A stretch of DNA of 64,000 nt, from assembly GCF_042429435.1 (NCBI RefSeq), contig NZ_JBHMAF010000150.1; one strand, 5' to 3'. Positions 50,188 to 60,090 of this stretch are shown one piece after another. The DNA is from Ectobacillus funiculus. Lineage in GTDB: Bacteria; Bacillota; Bacilli; Bacillales; Bacillaceae_G. A model generated the notes under the pieces. That model was not told the origin of the DNA. It made no database searches and saw nothing but the letters and a program-made list of their open reading frames with translations. The position numbers and the translations under genes were made by a program. How positions within the stretch are numbered: the first letter of the stretch is position 1; the number at the start of each line of letters is the position of its first letter.

Positions 50188-51940
50188 TTACGATCACTTC
50201 CTCCTCACGATGCATTCCATCAAAATTTCCATATTGGTTTTTATATACGTTATAGTAGTAGCCCTTTTTCATAAGCAATTCTGTATGCTTTCCTCTTTCG
50301 ATGATTCTGCCGTTTTCCATTACCAAAATCAAATCTGCCTCTTTAACAGAAGAAATGCGATGTGCAATAATAAAGCAGGTTTTGCCCTGATTAAAGGTCT
50401 TCAGAGTTTTTTGGATACGAAGCTCCGTTTCCATATCAACACTGGAGGTTGTATCATCGAGGATCAGAATGGCCGGATCCTTTAACAGTGCTCGCGCAAG
50501 AGCAATCCGCTGTTTTTGCCCTCCTGAAAGACCCACTCCTCTTTCACCGATAATCGTGTCATATCCATCCGGCAAACGGGTAATGAATTCATGAGCTTCG
50601 GCCATTTTTGCCGCTGTTTGAACCGATTCAAAGGAGGCATCAGGAACTCCATAGGCAATATTGCCTTCAATCGTATCTGAAAAAAGGAAGATATCCTGCA
50701 TAACCATCGCCATATTTTCTCGCAGTTCTCGGATATTCCAATCCTTAACATTATGTTCACCAACAAGAACTTCTCCTCTGTCAGTGTCATAAAATCGGCA
50801 AAGAAGATTAATTACTGTTGATTTTCCAGCACCAGTCGGTCCGATCAGCGCTACTGTTTGCCCAGGCATTGCTTTAAAACTGATATCGGTTAATACCTGC
50901 TCTTCACCATAGCCAAAGCTAACATGATTAAATTCCACTACACCAAGAGAAGTGTTTATCTTTTTAGAATTAGCGGGATTTACTATTTGGGGTTCTGTGT
51001 TCATCAAGTCTTCAATTTTCTCTGCGGAGGCAATAAATCTTTGCACATCATTGATTAGCCAACCAGCCATACGCATTGGATTATTCAAGGCCCAAATAAG
51101 TGAATTAAACATAACTAGTTCCCCAATCGTAAGGGAACTTCGAATCACCATAATCCCGCCTGCGAAAATCATTAAAACTGTAAGCAATCCGGCAAGTGAG
51201 TCAAGAATCGGTAAATACTTTTCCCAAACTTTTGCGGACTCGAGATTTTTCTCTTTGAAAGCAGTATTTTCCACAGAAAATTTTTCAATCTCATAGTCTT
51301 CCTTAGCAAAAGCTTTTACAACCCGGTTTCCACTTATGTTTTCCTGTACAACCGAGTTTAATTTTGAAAACTGTTCTCGAATTGCCGAAAATGTAGGTTT
51401 AACGTCATACGATAGCCTATAGGCAAACAATCCAATGATAGGAGTAACAGTCAACAGTGTAAGTGCCAAGGGAACATGAATATAAAACATAAATCCAATA
51501 GCGAACAATAATGTGGTAATATTTTCGAATATTATATAAATGCTCCACGCAGTAAAATGCCGCACTGCCTCTATATCACCCGTCATTCGAGCCATAATAT
51601 CCCCTGTTTTTGTCTTATCATAAAAACTGAAATCTAATCGTTGCAGGCGATTATACAGCTGCTCCCTGATTTTGAATATCACACTTTGTGAGACGCTTTC
51701 GAACATCAGTTGATAACCGTAACGGATAGCAGCTTTACAAAACGTTACGCCAACCATTGCCCCTAGCAAAGGCCATAACAAATCTTCATTATGACCGTAG
51801 ATGACCCTATCCACGATCTTCCCTGCAAAATAAGGATTAAGCATATTTAAGCTAGAAACGACCAAGACGAGTAAAAGTCCCATGAAATATCTAGCTTGGA
51901 ATTTCTTAATATATCCCCATATCCATCGCAAGCTTTGCAT
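50168..51940 (-). CDS. ABC exporter subunit (YfiB type) with a degenerate ATP site
   Basis: A 590-residue ABC exporter half with six N-terminal membrane helices and a C-terminal ATPase domain: Walker A GPTGAGKSTVI, canonical signature LSGGQKQRIALARALL, and Walker B ILILDDTTSSVD. The residue after the Walker B Asp is Asp rather than the catalytic Glu, the hallmark of the degenerate site in heterodimeric exporters such as BmrCD and TM287/288. Together with 48403 it would form an asymmetric pump for lipids or drugs. ATG follows GGAGGAATTGAAG. Confidence 0.9.
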   Translation of the reverse strand: MQSLRWIWGYIKKFQARYFMGLLLVLVVSSLNMLNPYFAGKIVDRVIYGHNEDLLWPLLGAMVGVTFCKAAIRYGYQLMFESVSQSVIFKIREQLYNRLQRLDFSFYDKTKTGDIMARMTGDIEAVRHFTAWSIYIIFENITTLLFAIGFMFYIHVPLALTLLTVTPIIGLFAYRLSYDVKPTFSAIREQFSKLNSVVQENISGNRVVKAFAKEDYEIEKFSVENTAFKEKNLESAKVWEKYLPILDSLAGLLTVLMIFAGGIMVIRSSLTIGELVMFNSLIWALNNPMRMAGWLINDVQRFIASAEKIEDLMNTEPQIVNPANSKKINTSLGVVEFNHVSFGYGEEQVLTDISFKAMPGQTVALIGPTGAGKSTVINLLCRFYDTDRGEVLVGEHNVKDWNIRELRENMAMVMQDIFLFSDTIEGNIAYGVPDASFESVQTAAKMAEAHEFITRLPDGYDTIIGERGVGLSGGQKQRIALARALLKDPAILILDDTTSSVDMETELRIQKTLKTFNQGKTCFIIAHRISSVKEADLILVMENGRIIERGKHTELLMKKGYYYNVYKNQYGNFDGMHREEEVIVNGTQQI

Positions 51941-52016
51941 TCTTCAATTCCTCCTTCCTTGGTGTATCAATCACATAAGTATAACTCTTCCACTATTAGG
52001 AGATTTCCGACACATA

Positions 52017-52041
52017 AGACGTGGTAATTAACACCACGTCT
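52017..52041 (-). terminator. Hairpin between the ABC exporter and the fructan locus
   Basis: AGACGTGGT and ACCACGTCT pair perfectly around AATTAAC, located after the stop of the oxidoreductase at 52116 on the minus strand. The T run is poor, so terminator function is uncertain. Confidence 0.5.
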
Positions 52042-52115
52042 GTAGTTCACGTTCATCATCCACTTAGATTCCTTGAGTATAGCTCTTTCCCTTCATTGTC
52101 TATTCGGACGGAATA

Positions 52116-53231
52116 CTATACTGGTAATTTCATCTCTTCAAAAACTGTATCTTCATAGGTATGTTTTTTACCATTTAGTATGTCTTGAACTTTAACCGGC
52201 TGACGGATCGTTGCCGATTCAAGCGCAGCAAATACAACACTTAATGCTTCTAGACCTTTCTCAGCACTCGAAATAGGTGTCTTATTTTCAGTAATTGCTT
52301 CCCATAATTCCACATAGGAATGAGCAAATGGATGTTCAACAATGTCCGGGGCATAACGTTCAATCAATTCTGACATCAGAATCTTGCTTCCGTCTTCAAG
52401 AGTTACATGTCGTCCTGGGCGGAGGCATCCTTTACTTCCATAAACCCACACTCCTCCGGTTCCTTCACCATGAGTTGATGTGGCACACATCCAATGTCCA
52501 AGTCCACCATTTTTAAATTTGAATACTGTCACTGCTGTGTCTTCTGCGGTAGGGTTGATCGTCACCTTCCCATTACTTAACTCTTTTTCAAAAATTTCTG
52601 TATAGGCGAACACCTCATCAATTGAACCATTGATCTCAGTAAAGAAATGAGTTCGATGAACACCATGATCATTGATCCATCCCGCTCCAGCTTGACCTTT
52701 CATATGCCGCCATGGCGTACCAGCAAAAAATCCTCGATTCAATGTGACAGTTGCATAATCCATAATTAAAGATACAGGCCCTATCGCACCTTCTTTTACG
52801 GCTCTTGCTATCGCAACATTTTCTGCCCCTAATACACTTGGTTCGGATAGCGTTAACACTCGATGGTACTTCTTTGCATCAGCGATCATTTTTCGACCAA
52901 ATGAAGGGGAAATTGCTAACGGCTTTTGCATTTGTACATGAACCCCTGCAGCAAAGCAATCTTCTGCTACTGTATGGTGCAAGTCATGGTTAATCAAAAT
53001 GGACACGGCGTCTAATTGTTCATTCTCCAACATTACATGATACTCCGTATATACAACAGGACGTTTACCTAGTCGTTTTTCCACCTCTAAAGCAAAATTT
53101 TCAGCTCTTTCCTTCTGAATATCACAAACGGCGGACAATTCAAATGTTTCTAACCCTTTTCTCTTTAACTCCTCCAAGCCTTCAACATGCGCAATCGAAA
53201 TAACACCACAACCAATAAAACCTAATTTCAT
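52116..53231 (-). CDS. Gfo/Idh/MocA-family oxidoreductase of the fructan locus
   Basis: A 371-residue NAD(P)-dependent dehydrogenase. The N-terminal Rossmann motif is KLGFIGCGVISIAHVEGL, and QKPLAI replaces the usual EKP, keeping the active lysine. HDHGVHRTHFF-like sequence (INDHGVHRTHFFTEI) supplies the catalytic His region. It is the last gene of the run fructosidase, fructokinase, oxidoreductase, 75 bp after the kinase, so it probably handles a sugar released or imported by this locus. Its substrate is not deducible. Confidence 0.85.
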   Translation of the reverse strand: MKLGFIGCGVISIAHVEGLEELKRKGLETFELSAVCDIQKERAENFALEVEKRLGKRPVVYTEYHVMLENEQLDAVSILINHDLHHTVAEDCFAAGVHVQMQKPLAISPSFGRKMIADAKKYHRVLTLSEPSVLGAENVAIARAVKEGAIGPVSLIMDYATVTLNRGFFAGTPWRHMKGQAGAGWINDHGVHRTHFFTEINGSIDEVFAYTEIFEKELSNGKVTINPTAEDTAVTVFKFKNGGLGHWMCATSTHGEGTGGVWVYGSKGCLRPGRHVTLEDGSKILMSELIERYAPDIVEHPFAHSYVELWEAITENKTPISSAEKGLEALSVVFAALESATIRQPVKVQDILNGKKHTYEDTVFEEMKLPV

Positions 53232-53306
53232 TGATATACCTTCCTCTCAATTCAGTAATTAGTAAGATGATGGACATGCACGGTTTTACTTATGTCAAAC
53301 CAAATT

Positions 53307-54290
53307 TTAGCTATTCACGAGTAGACCTTCAAAACTGACAACTTCCTCAAGGGATGGTATCGCAGAAATTGCGCCTATCTTCGTGCAAACCATCGCCCCT
53401 ACTTTGTTACTAAAGCAGATGATTTGTTTTAGATGTTCAAAGTCTTTTAAAATTCTTTTTGGCTCTGTTTCTTTCGCCAACTGGTAAAGGGTAGCCCCTA
53501 CGAAGGCGTCTCCAGCACCAGTAGAATCGATTGCCTCCACTTCAATACTAGGAACTGTTTCAAAGTTTTGCCCATTTGAGATAAATGTCCCTTTTTTTCC
53601 TAACGTTACAGCAACTGCCTTTGCTCCCATTTTATGAAGAGCCTTAATTCCTTCTTCTAAATCATTCAACCCTGTTATAATTTTTAATTCATCATCACTC
53701 ACTTTTACAAAATCAGCTAGAGCCACTCCCTTTTTAGCTAAATAAACAAAGCTATCCTCTCTTCCTTTCCAAAGATCACTTCGAAAGTTAGGATCAAACG
53801 ATATAAACTTGCCTTGTTCCTTTGCTATATGCATCAGCTTTAAATAGGTGGATTGAAATGGATTAGTTAATAGAGCAGTTGCTGAACCGAAATGAATGAT
53901 GTGATGATTCATGATTTTTTCTTTATTCAGATCGTTTTCAGTTAAGAAGGCATCCGCACCACGATTAAAAACAAAATCCCTCTCTCCACTTGCCTTTAAC
54001 GAAACAAAAGCTAACGTAGTTGGATGCTCATCATCTAGCACAAGCATAGAGGTATCAATATTCAATGCGTCTAGTGTTTTCTTTAAAAAATGCCCAAACG
54101 GATCATTACCAACCTTACCACTGAATAGAGCACTACCCCCTAATTTCACAATAGCTGCACAAACGTTAGCAGGCGCTCCCCCTGCTTGTTTCTCAAAATT
54201 TTGACCTTCGACTAAATCAATATCCACATCTGTACAGAAAAAATCGATTAACAATTCTCCAATACAAACTACCGCTGAATTTGTGCTCAT
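53307..54290 (-). CDS. Fructokinase (PfkB family)
   Basis: A 327-residue PfkB-type sugar kinase. The first signature is QAGGAPANVCAAIVKLGGSA, and the ATP/anion-hole motif with the catalytic Asp is DSTGAGDAFVGATLYQ. It phosphorylates fructose to fructose-6-phosphate, which fits the adjacent GH32 enzyme that would release fructose. The start is ATG 54290 (MSTNSAVVCIGELLIDFF) with AAAGGACGG upstream. The ATG at 54329 adds a non-conserved leader. Separated from the GH32 gene by a hairpin, so its expression may depend on read-through or on its own promoter. Confidence 0.9.
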   Translation of the reverse strand: MSTNSAVVCIGELLIDFFCTDVDIDLVEGQNFEKQAGGAPANVCAAIVKLGGSALFSGKVGNDPFGHFLKKTLDALNIDTSMLVLDDEHPTTLAFVSLKASGERDFVFNRGADAFLTENDLNKEKIMNHHIIHFGSATALLTNPFQSTYLKLMHIAKEQGKFISFDPNFRSDLWKGREDSFVYLAKKGVALADFVKVSDDELKIITGLNDLEEGIKALHKMGAKAVAVTLGKKGTFISNGQNFETVPSIEVEAIDSTGAGDAFVGATLYQLAKETEPKRILKDFEHLKQIICFSNKVGAMVCTKIGAISAIPSLEEVVSFEGLLVNS

Positions 54291-54376
54291 AACTCTCAAC
54301 CGTCCTTTTAGATTATTCACTTTAAACATGCTCCTCTATATCAAGAGGATTCTCAGATATTAATCTGGAACATTTT

Positions 54377-54417
54377 CACAAAAACAAAGCTCTAACCAGA
54401 TTATTTCGATTAGAGCT
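54377..54417 (-). terminator. Terminator after the GH32 gene
   Basis: On the minus strand AGCTCTAA and TTAGAGCT pair around a 14-base loop and are followed by TTGTTTTTG. It lies 25 bp after the fructosidase stop and before fructokinase. It may attenuate expression within the operon. Confidence 0.65.
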
Positions 54418-54441
54418 CTGCCTATTTTTTTAAAGAATGAA

Positions 54442-55920
54442 TTACTTACTCCATATTGAATCTAGTTCAGTTAATGTTAATGAAGGCACACCCGTATTTC
54501 CTTCGTTTGAAAACAAAGTGATTGTTTCATATGGGTGATTTGGAAACAGTAAGCTAGTAAAAGCTACTTTGCCATCATTTGCAAACACCTCTATTGATGA
54601 AGCATCGATAAAGATTTGAAGGTTGATCCTGTTATTTTCCATCTTCAACGAAGCTTCTTGTACTGCCGGAAATGACTCTGAGAAGCTATTTTCTCCAGAA
54701 TTGGTTCGGTCAACTGATAAAGTCTCCTTTACCACGTCATAACTAATAATCGTCTTTTCCGTTTCAGAGCCTTGAATCGCAATACCAAATGAGCTTGAAT
54801 CTAGTTTTTCGAATTCAACATTAACCTCCAGTAACTGACTGAACATGTTAAAAGAAGAAGGATTGTTGGATTCAATTGTAAGATTTTGATAAGCTTCTGT
54901 ACCTTTTCGAATGGAACCTATTTCCGATACAGGCTTCTGCACCAATCGAATTCCATCTTCACTAGAAGTTAAAGATAGTTCCCTTGGCAATGTCATCGCA
55001 CTTCGCCATTCTTGAGTTGGAACTTGATTCGCATAACGCCAGTTGCTCATCCAACCAAGATAAATTCTTCTTCCATCTAGTGATGGTATGTCAGACCAGC
55101 TTACACCTGCATAATTATCCCTGCCATAATCCAACCAAAGGATTGTTTCATCAGGATTGTCATTTACAAAGGTAGTTCCATCAAAATCACCGATAAAATA
55201 TTTTGTTCTTGATCCTTCTTTAGTTTTTGGATCATCACCAAGACTTAGAAACATAACCCATTTTTGATTGTTTTCATCACCATCTACTGACAATTTAAAG
55301 AGGTCTGGACACTCCCAAACACCGCCATGTGATCCAGCTTTATTTTCAAACTCACTTCCATATTCCCAGTCCCTTAGGTTAGGGGATGTATAAATGGTTA
55401 TTGATTGTCCAGTAGCTAATACCATCACCCATTTATTCGTTTCATCATGCCAAAACACTTTTGGATCACGATAATCAGTAATATTCACATCAGAAAGCAC
55501 GGGATTCCCTTCATACGTAACCCAAGTTCTCCCATTGTCCTTACTGTATGCAAGACTTTGTCTTTGACGCGGACGATCCGAGTCTGGATACGTACCAGCA
55601 CTTGTATAAATGGCAACTAACCCAGGCTGATTATCAAAAAAGCCAGATGTATTGTTCCAATCCACTACCGCACTTCCTGAAAAAATGGCTCCATGCTCAT
55701 CTGGGTACAATGCAATCGGCAGCTGCTCCCAATGTATTAAGTCTTTACTAACCGCATGTCCCCAATGCATTGGCCCCCAAGTTGTGCCAAATGGGTGGTA
55801 TTGATAGAAAAGGTGATACTCATCGTTAAAAAATACCATTCCGTTTGGGTCATTCATCCATTTTTCTTCTGGTGAAAAATGAAATTGGGGACGATACTTT
55901 TCTTTATACAGTTCTGTCAT
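54442..55920 (-). CDS. GH32 beta-fructosidase (sucrose-6-phosphate hydrolase/levanase type), intracellular
   Basis: A 492-residue glycoside hydrolase 32. Catalytic motifs are all present: the nucleophile in WMNDPNG (Asp24), RDPKVF for the transition-state stabiliser, and ECPDLF for the acid/base Glu. The C-terminal beta-sandwich ends with DASSIEVFANDG. There is no signal peptide, so it cleaves imported fructosides: sucrose, sucrose-6-phosphate or short fructans. With an Lpl-type ABC importer rather than a PTS in the locus, unphosphorylated oligofructosides are the more likely substrate. ATG follows a TTTTCTCC complement (GGAGAAAA). Confidence 0.92.
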   Translation of the reverse strand: MTELYKEKYRPQFHFSPEEKWMNDPNGMVFFNDEYHLFYQYHPFGTTWGPMHWGHAVSKDLIHWEQLPIALYPDEHGAIFSGSAVVDWNNTSGFFDNQPGLVAIYTSAGTYPDSDRPRQRQSLAYSKDNGRTWVTYEGNPVLSDVNITDYRDPKVFWHDETNKWVMVLATGQSITIYTSPNLRDWEYGSEFENKAGSHGGVWECPDLFKLSVDGDENNQKWVMFLSLGDDPKTKEGSRTKYFIGDFDGTTFVNDNPDETILWLDYGRDNYAGVSWSDIPSLDGRRIYLGWMSNWRYANQVPTQEWRSAMTLPRELSLTSSEDGIRLVQKPVSEIGSIRKGTEAYQNLTIESNNPSSFNMFSQLLEVNVEFEKLDSSSFGIAIQGSETEKTIISYDVVKETLSVDRTNSGENSFSESFPAVQEASLKMENNRINLQIFIDASSIEVFANDGKVAFTSLLFPNHPYETITLFSNEGNTGVPSLTLTELDSIWSK

Positions 55921-55952
55921 TGTTTTTTCTCCTTTTCATACATTCTATAAAG

Positions 55953-55992
55953 TGGATTGAGGCTGTATGGTGTGCTATATAGCCCCAATCCA
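55953..55992 (-). terminator. Stem-loop between the importer binding-protein gene and the GH32 gene
   Basis: TGGATTG and GGCT pair with AGCC and CAATCCA to form an 11-pair stem with one mismatch. There is no long T run, so it may be an mRNA-processing or attenuating structure that sets different amounts of the two products. Confidence 0.45.
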
Positions 55993-56011
55993 TGAACAGT
56001 TTATACATCTA

Positions 56012-57634
56012 TTATTTTTTGTTTCGATCATATCCAGCTTGCTTAATTTTTAACCATTCTTGTAAACCTAGACGATCTAATTCAGCTAAATAGTCCTTCC
56101 ATTCCTCATCAACTTTTCCAGTTGTAATCCATTCCGCACGCTTTCTGTTCACGTAGGCCGTCAAATCTGCTTCGATAGTCGAAAGTTTCTTCAATTCGTC
56201 TAATGAGAAAAATACTTTTGGATAAATATTGTCTGCCGTCATATGCGGAACCATGACTTCTTTCATTAAACCTAATCTCCACGCTGCATCATCTGGTTTC
56301 GTAGTGATGTTTCCGTAATATTCATCTAAAATCGCTAATGGGCCGCCGACGCTCGTTTTTTGTCTTAATTCGACTGGTGCTGCTCCATTTAAAGGCAAAT
56401 GTTTTAGCATTCCTGTAGCTTGGTCTAATTCAAAAATATTTTGTTGCTTTTTATCTCCATAGGTACCCCAGTTATCTTGTACAGATTGATGTGGTTCATA
56501 TAACTGGTCAATCCATTTTGCAGTTAGTTCAAGATTTTTGTTAGCACTTGTAATAACCGCTCGTCCTCTATCAAAGCCCATTCCATTTGTTCTAGCTACG
56601 TTAATATGACCATCAGGACCTGCTAACGGTGACATTAGGTCATATTTGTCATTCATACCTGTGATATTTCCTTTATCCCATGTGAAATATAATCCATAAC
56701 GCTCGTCCTTACCTTTTGCGAGATACGTATTCCAGTCCTGATCAAACGCCTCAACATCAATTAGGCCCTCTTTATATAGCTCGTTGAAAAATTTCATGGC
56801 TTCTTTATATCCTGGATCTGCTGCTGTATACATTACTTTACCGTCATTACTTACAACCGTGTGATCCCAGTTATCTCCTAGACCAAAGGATCCGAATAGG
56901 AACGCCAAATCCTCTCCACCTTTGTTAATGATGAAAGACATTGGAATTTCATCTGCTTTTCCATTACCGTTTGGATCTTTTGTTTTAAAAGCAATTAATA
57001 CTTGTTTCAATTCTTCCGTAGTTGTAGGCATTTTCAATCCTAATTTATTTAACCACTCTACATTAATCCACGGAAAACAGTCTACGGAATGGATACTTTC
57101 TTTACCAGAACCTAATTCCTCAATCCAAGGGAAGGAGTAAATATGTCCATCAGTAGCAGTCATCATTGCCTTATACTCAGGTGCATCCTGTAGAACCTTT
57201 TGCAGGTTCGGCATATATTTCTCAATTAAATCCTCAACAGGAACAATGGCACCATCTTTAGCTAATTTCAATAAGTCATAGTCACTATAGGCTGCATCTA
57301 TGATGGCATCAGGTAAATCACCGCTGGCAACTGCCAAGTTTCTTTTTTCAACAAAAGCATCAGACGTGTAGTTCTTCCACTTCACGTGAATGCCTGTTTG
57401 ATCTTCTAGACGTTGATAAATTAACTTTTCATTTGGATCAGAAGGAGCCAATGGTGAACTTTGTGTCATAAAGTTTAAGGAAACTTTTTCCTTTAATGGG
57501 AAACTAACTTGTGATAACTTATAGTCTTTTGATGCCGATTCTCCTTTGTTATTGCTAGTTTTACTATTGCTGCAACCAGAAGCCACTAATATAGCGGCAA
57601 GCGAAGTCAGCATTACCTTTTTTACGTGTTTCAT
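56012..57634 (-). CDS. ABC sugar importer, solute-binding lipoprotein (LplA type)
   Basis: A 540-residue solute-binding protein with a lipobox LVASGCSNSKTS (Cys near residue 21). Its large size and stretches such as WKNYTSDAFVEKRNLAVASGDLP and GKADEIPMSF, an EF-hand-like calcium-type loop (DPNGNGKADE), place it in the LplA/YtcQ/AlgQ class that binds oligosaccharides. It is third in the importer operon after two permease genes. ATG follows AGGAGGAAATTTT. Substrate inferred to be a fructo-oligosaccharide from its neighbours. Confidence 0.88.
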   Translation of the reverse strand: MKHVKKVMLTSLAAILVASGCSNSKTSNNKGESASKDYKLSQVSFPLKEKVSLNFMTQSSPLAPSDPNEKLIYQRLEDQTGIHVKWKNYTSDAFVEKRNLAVASGDLPDAIIDAAYSDYDLLKLAKDGAIVPVEDLIEKYMPNLQKVLQDAPEYKAMMTATDGHIYSFPWIEELGSGKESIHSVDCFPWINVEWLNKLGLKMPTTTEELKQVLIAFKTKDPNGNGKADEIPMSFIINKGGEDLAFLFGSFGLGDNWDHTVVSNDGKVMYTAADPGYKEAMKFFNELYKEGLIDVEAFDQDWNTYLAKGKDERYGLYFTWDKGNITGMNDKYDLMSPLAGPDGHINVARTNGMGFDRGRAVITSANKNLELTAKWIDQLYEPHQSVQDNWGTYGDKKQQNIFELDQATGMLKHLPLNGAAPVELRQKTSVGGPLAILDEYYGNITTKPDDAAWRLGLMKEVMVPHMTADNIYPKVFFSLDELKKLSTIEADLTAYVNRKRAEWITTGKVDEEWKDYLAELDRLGLQEWLKIKQAGYDRNKK

Positions 57635-57657
57635 AAAATTTCCTCCTATATGTTGGT

Positions 57658-57671
57658 TGTAAGCATTTGCA
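57658..57671 (-). promoter_or_regulatory. cre-like site before the binding-protein gene
   Basis: On the minus strand TGCAAATGCTTACA matches the CcpA consensus at 12 of 14 positions, 24 bp above the binding-protein start. Being inside an operon makes it a weaker call. Confidence 0.35.
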
Positions 57672-57692
57672 AAAATGTATTTTATTCACTCC

Positions 57693-58574
57693 TTACTTCA
57701 AAGAACCAACCATGACCCCTTTTTCAAAGTACTTTTGGAAAAACGGATACATGACAATCAGCGGTAAACTAGAAATTACAATGGATGAGTATTTAATCAT
57801 TTCAGAAAGCTTTTTCAGTTCAGCCATTGCCAGCTGATCACTAATCATCCCTGGATTTGCTTGGTTTTGAATTAATATCGATCGTAAAACAAGTTGCAGT
57901 GGATGCAAGTTTGGATCTTCGAGATAAATCATTGCATCAAAATAAGAGTTCCATTGACCGACAAATGCGTACAATGCTAAAACAAATATAATCGGCTTCG
58001 AAAGCGGTAACACTAATTTGAAAAAGATGAGTAAATCTGAGGCGCCATCCACTCTGGCTGCTTCATACAATTCGTTTGGAATTCCTTTAAAGAAGGTTCT
58101 TGCTAGAATGATGTTCCAAACATTTATAGCGCCAGGCAGTAAAATGGCCCATACAGTGTTTAACATTCCTAGGTTTTTTACTAACAAGTATGTTGGAATC
58201 AAACCGCCACCAAAGAACATCGTAATCACAAACATTGTCATAAAGACATTTTTTCCAACGAAACCATTAACTGATAAAGGATAGGCAGCACAAATGGAAA
58301 CCATAACAGTTATAATAGCGAACCCTACTGAATACAGAATGGAGTTCATAAAGCCTCGTACCATCGCATCATTTGATAAAATCGTTTTATAACCTTTAAG
58401 ACTCCAATCTGAAACATTGAAGGATATACCTTTATTCAATAACACTGTCGGATTCATAAATGACGCAATTACTATATAGACCAAGGGAACTAACACAATC
58501 AAAACTGCTAAGCATAGAAAGATATTATTAACACCCAATATCATTCGATCTACGCGAGAGTGCTTTATTTTCAT
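57693..58574 (-). CDS. ABC sugar importer permease (LplC/YtcP type)
   Basis: A 293-residue CUT1-type permease with six hydrophobic helices. The EAA loop that docks the ATPase is NELYEAARVDGASDLLIFFKLVLP. It ends PFFQKYFEKGVMVGSLK, the typical LplC/YtcP terminus. It pairs with the permease at 58592 (17-bp gap). No ATPase gene in the operon. Confidence 0.92.
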   Translation of the reverse strand: MKIKHSRVDRMILGVNNIFLCLAVLIVLVPLVYIVIASFMNPTVLLNKGISFNVSDWSLKGYKTILSNDAMVRGFMNSILYSVGFAIITVMVSICAAYPLSVNGFVGKNVFMTMFVITMFFGGGLIPTYLLVKNLGMLNTVWAILLPGAINVWNIILARTFFKGIPNELYEAARVDGASDLLIFFKLVLPLSKPIIFVLALYAFVGQWNSYFDAMIYLEDPNLHPLQLVLRSILIQNQANPGMISDQLAMAELKKLSEMIKYSSIVISSLPLIVMYPFFQKYFEKGVMVGSLK

Positions 58575-58591
58575 ATCAAAACTCCTTTACG

Positions 58592-59572
58592 TTAATATAA
58601 ACCTTCTCCTTCATTCAATTTCTTCACGACCACATTCACAACAACGAGTAAGATAACGTTAATCACTGAATCGAATAAGCCAATGGCTGATGAATAAGCG
58701 TAATCACCTGCTTGTAAACCCTGCTTATATACATAGGTGGGTATAATTTCAGATGTTGGTAAATTCATTGCTGTTTGCATCAAATATGCTTTTTCAAAAC
58801 CGATCGCCATAATACCGCCTGCACCTAAAATAAGGGTAATAGCCATTAATGGTTTCAGCGTCGGCAGGTCGATATGGAGGATTCTTTGCAGAAGATTTGC
58901 TCCATCAATCGTAGCTGCGTTGTGTAATTCCGGGTCAACATTGGCTAAAGCAGCTACGTAGATAATGGATGACCAACCTGCTGCTTGCCAAATTCCAGAT
59001 AAAATATAGACTGTTCGGAAATATCCTGGGTCTGACATGAACATGATTGGTTCTCCTGTTATAGAGGTAACAATGTGATTAATTGGACCGTTTGGTGATA
59101 AGAAAATAAATGTCATCCCAACAATAACTACCACAGATATAAAATTTGGTGCATATAACACGAGTTGAATATTCTTTTTAATAGCTGCTCTTCGTAATTG
59201 ATTCAGCATGAGTGCCAATATAATCGGTACCGGAAAACCAAGTATGAGACCAAACAAACTAAGTTTGATGGTATTCATAAAAATCGGAACGAAGTTTGGT
59301 GAAGTAAGAAAGTCCTTGAAATGCTTGAGCCCAACCCAATCACTGCCTGTAATACCTTTCATTGGACTAAAATCTTTAAAAGCAATAATTGCCCCGTACA
59401 TCGGCACATATTTAAAGATGATAGTAAGAATAACGGCTGGTGCAATGAGTAGATAAAGAAAATAATTCTTCTTTATATAATCCATTTGGCTCTTTATTTT
59501 CGATGCTGTTTTCTTTTGAGTTTCGGCCTGTTGTACGACTTCCTTTTCATTAACATTTAATAATTTTTGCAA
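58592..59572 (-). CDS. ABC sugar importer permease (LplB/YteP type)
   Basis: A 326-residue CUT1 permease with a charged N-terminal extension of about 35 residues and six helices. The EAA loop is NVDPELHNAATIDGANLLQRILHIDLP. The segment YAPNFISVVVIVGM and the order LplB-LplC-LplA match the lipoprotein-type importers of Bacillus. First gene of the importer operon, with about 500 bp of regulatory DNA upstream. Confidence 0.92.
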   Translation of the reverse strand: MQKLLNVNEKEVVQQAETQKKTASKIKSQMDYIKKNYFLYLLIAPAVILTIIFKYVPMYGAIIAFKDFSPMKGITGSDWVGLKHFKDFLTSPNFVPIFMNTIKLSLFGLILGFPVPIILALMLNQLRRAAIKKNIQLVLYAPNFISVVVIVGMTFIFLSPNGPINHIVTSITGEPIMFMSDPGYFRTVYILSGIWQAAGWSSIIYVAALANVDPELHNAATIDGANLLQRILHIDLPTLKPLMAITLILGAGGIMAIGFEKAYLMQTAMNLPTSEIIPTYVYKQGLQAGDYAYSSAIGLFDSVINVILLVVVNVVVKKLNEGEGLY

Positions 59573-60051
59573 TCGCTTAACCTCCTATCTAATAACTTAA
59601 ACAAAAGATTTTCGGCATTCACACATTGAGAATGGGAAAATCATGTTATAGGGTGTGTGCCTTTTATGAAAAAAGAACCGAGGAACATCTTCCTAGAAAT
59701 CGGTTACATTTTCCCATGAATGCTTTTCCCTCTCTCGTTGTTGCCCCCTTTCGTTGTTGTTGCTTAACATGTTTTGAGTATAACAAAATGATTAGAAGGA
59801 AGATTTCAATATCTTTGGTTAAAGCTATTTAAAATTTTCGGCATTTGAAATCGGTTGCAAAAAAACCAAAATCCAATATTCCCACACTCCACCCTCGCTG
59901 AATCAGCAAGGGATACACCTTGAAACATAAAATGCATCCCATCAAGACAACTTGGATAGCAATCGCCAAGCTGCACTTATACCTTATTCATAAAGTTTTC
60001 CTCCATGTCGAATTTGCCCCAACTTAAACAGTTATCATTTTCCAAAAATGC
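59573..60051. other. Importer operon control region
   Basis: About 480 bp between the importer operon and the sensory binding-protein gene. Two direct repeats, GAAATCGGTTACATTTT (59694) and GAAATCGGTTGCAAAA (59847), about 150 bp apart, are candidate binding sites for the YesN-type regulator at 61457 or another activator. Part of the minus strand at 59870-60020 looks protein-like, without a usable start. I could not assign a promoter. Confidence 0.4.
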
Positions 60052-60083
60052 AAAAAACCCCCTAGTTACTTAACTAGAGGGTT
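60052..60083 (-). terminator. Terminator of the two-component/binding-protein operon
   Basis: On the minus strand AACCCTCTAGTTA pairs with TAACTAGGGGGTT around two bases and is followed by TTTTTTG, eight bases after the binding-protein stop codon. Confidence 0.8.
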
Positions 60084-60090
60084 ACCTATG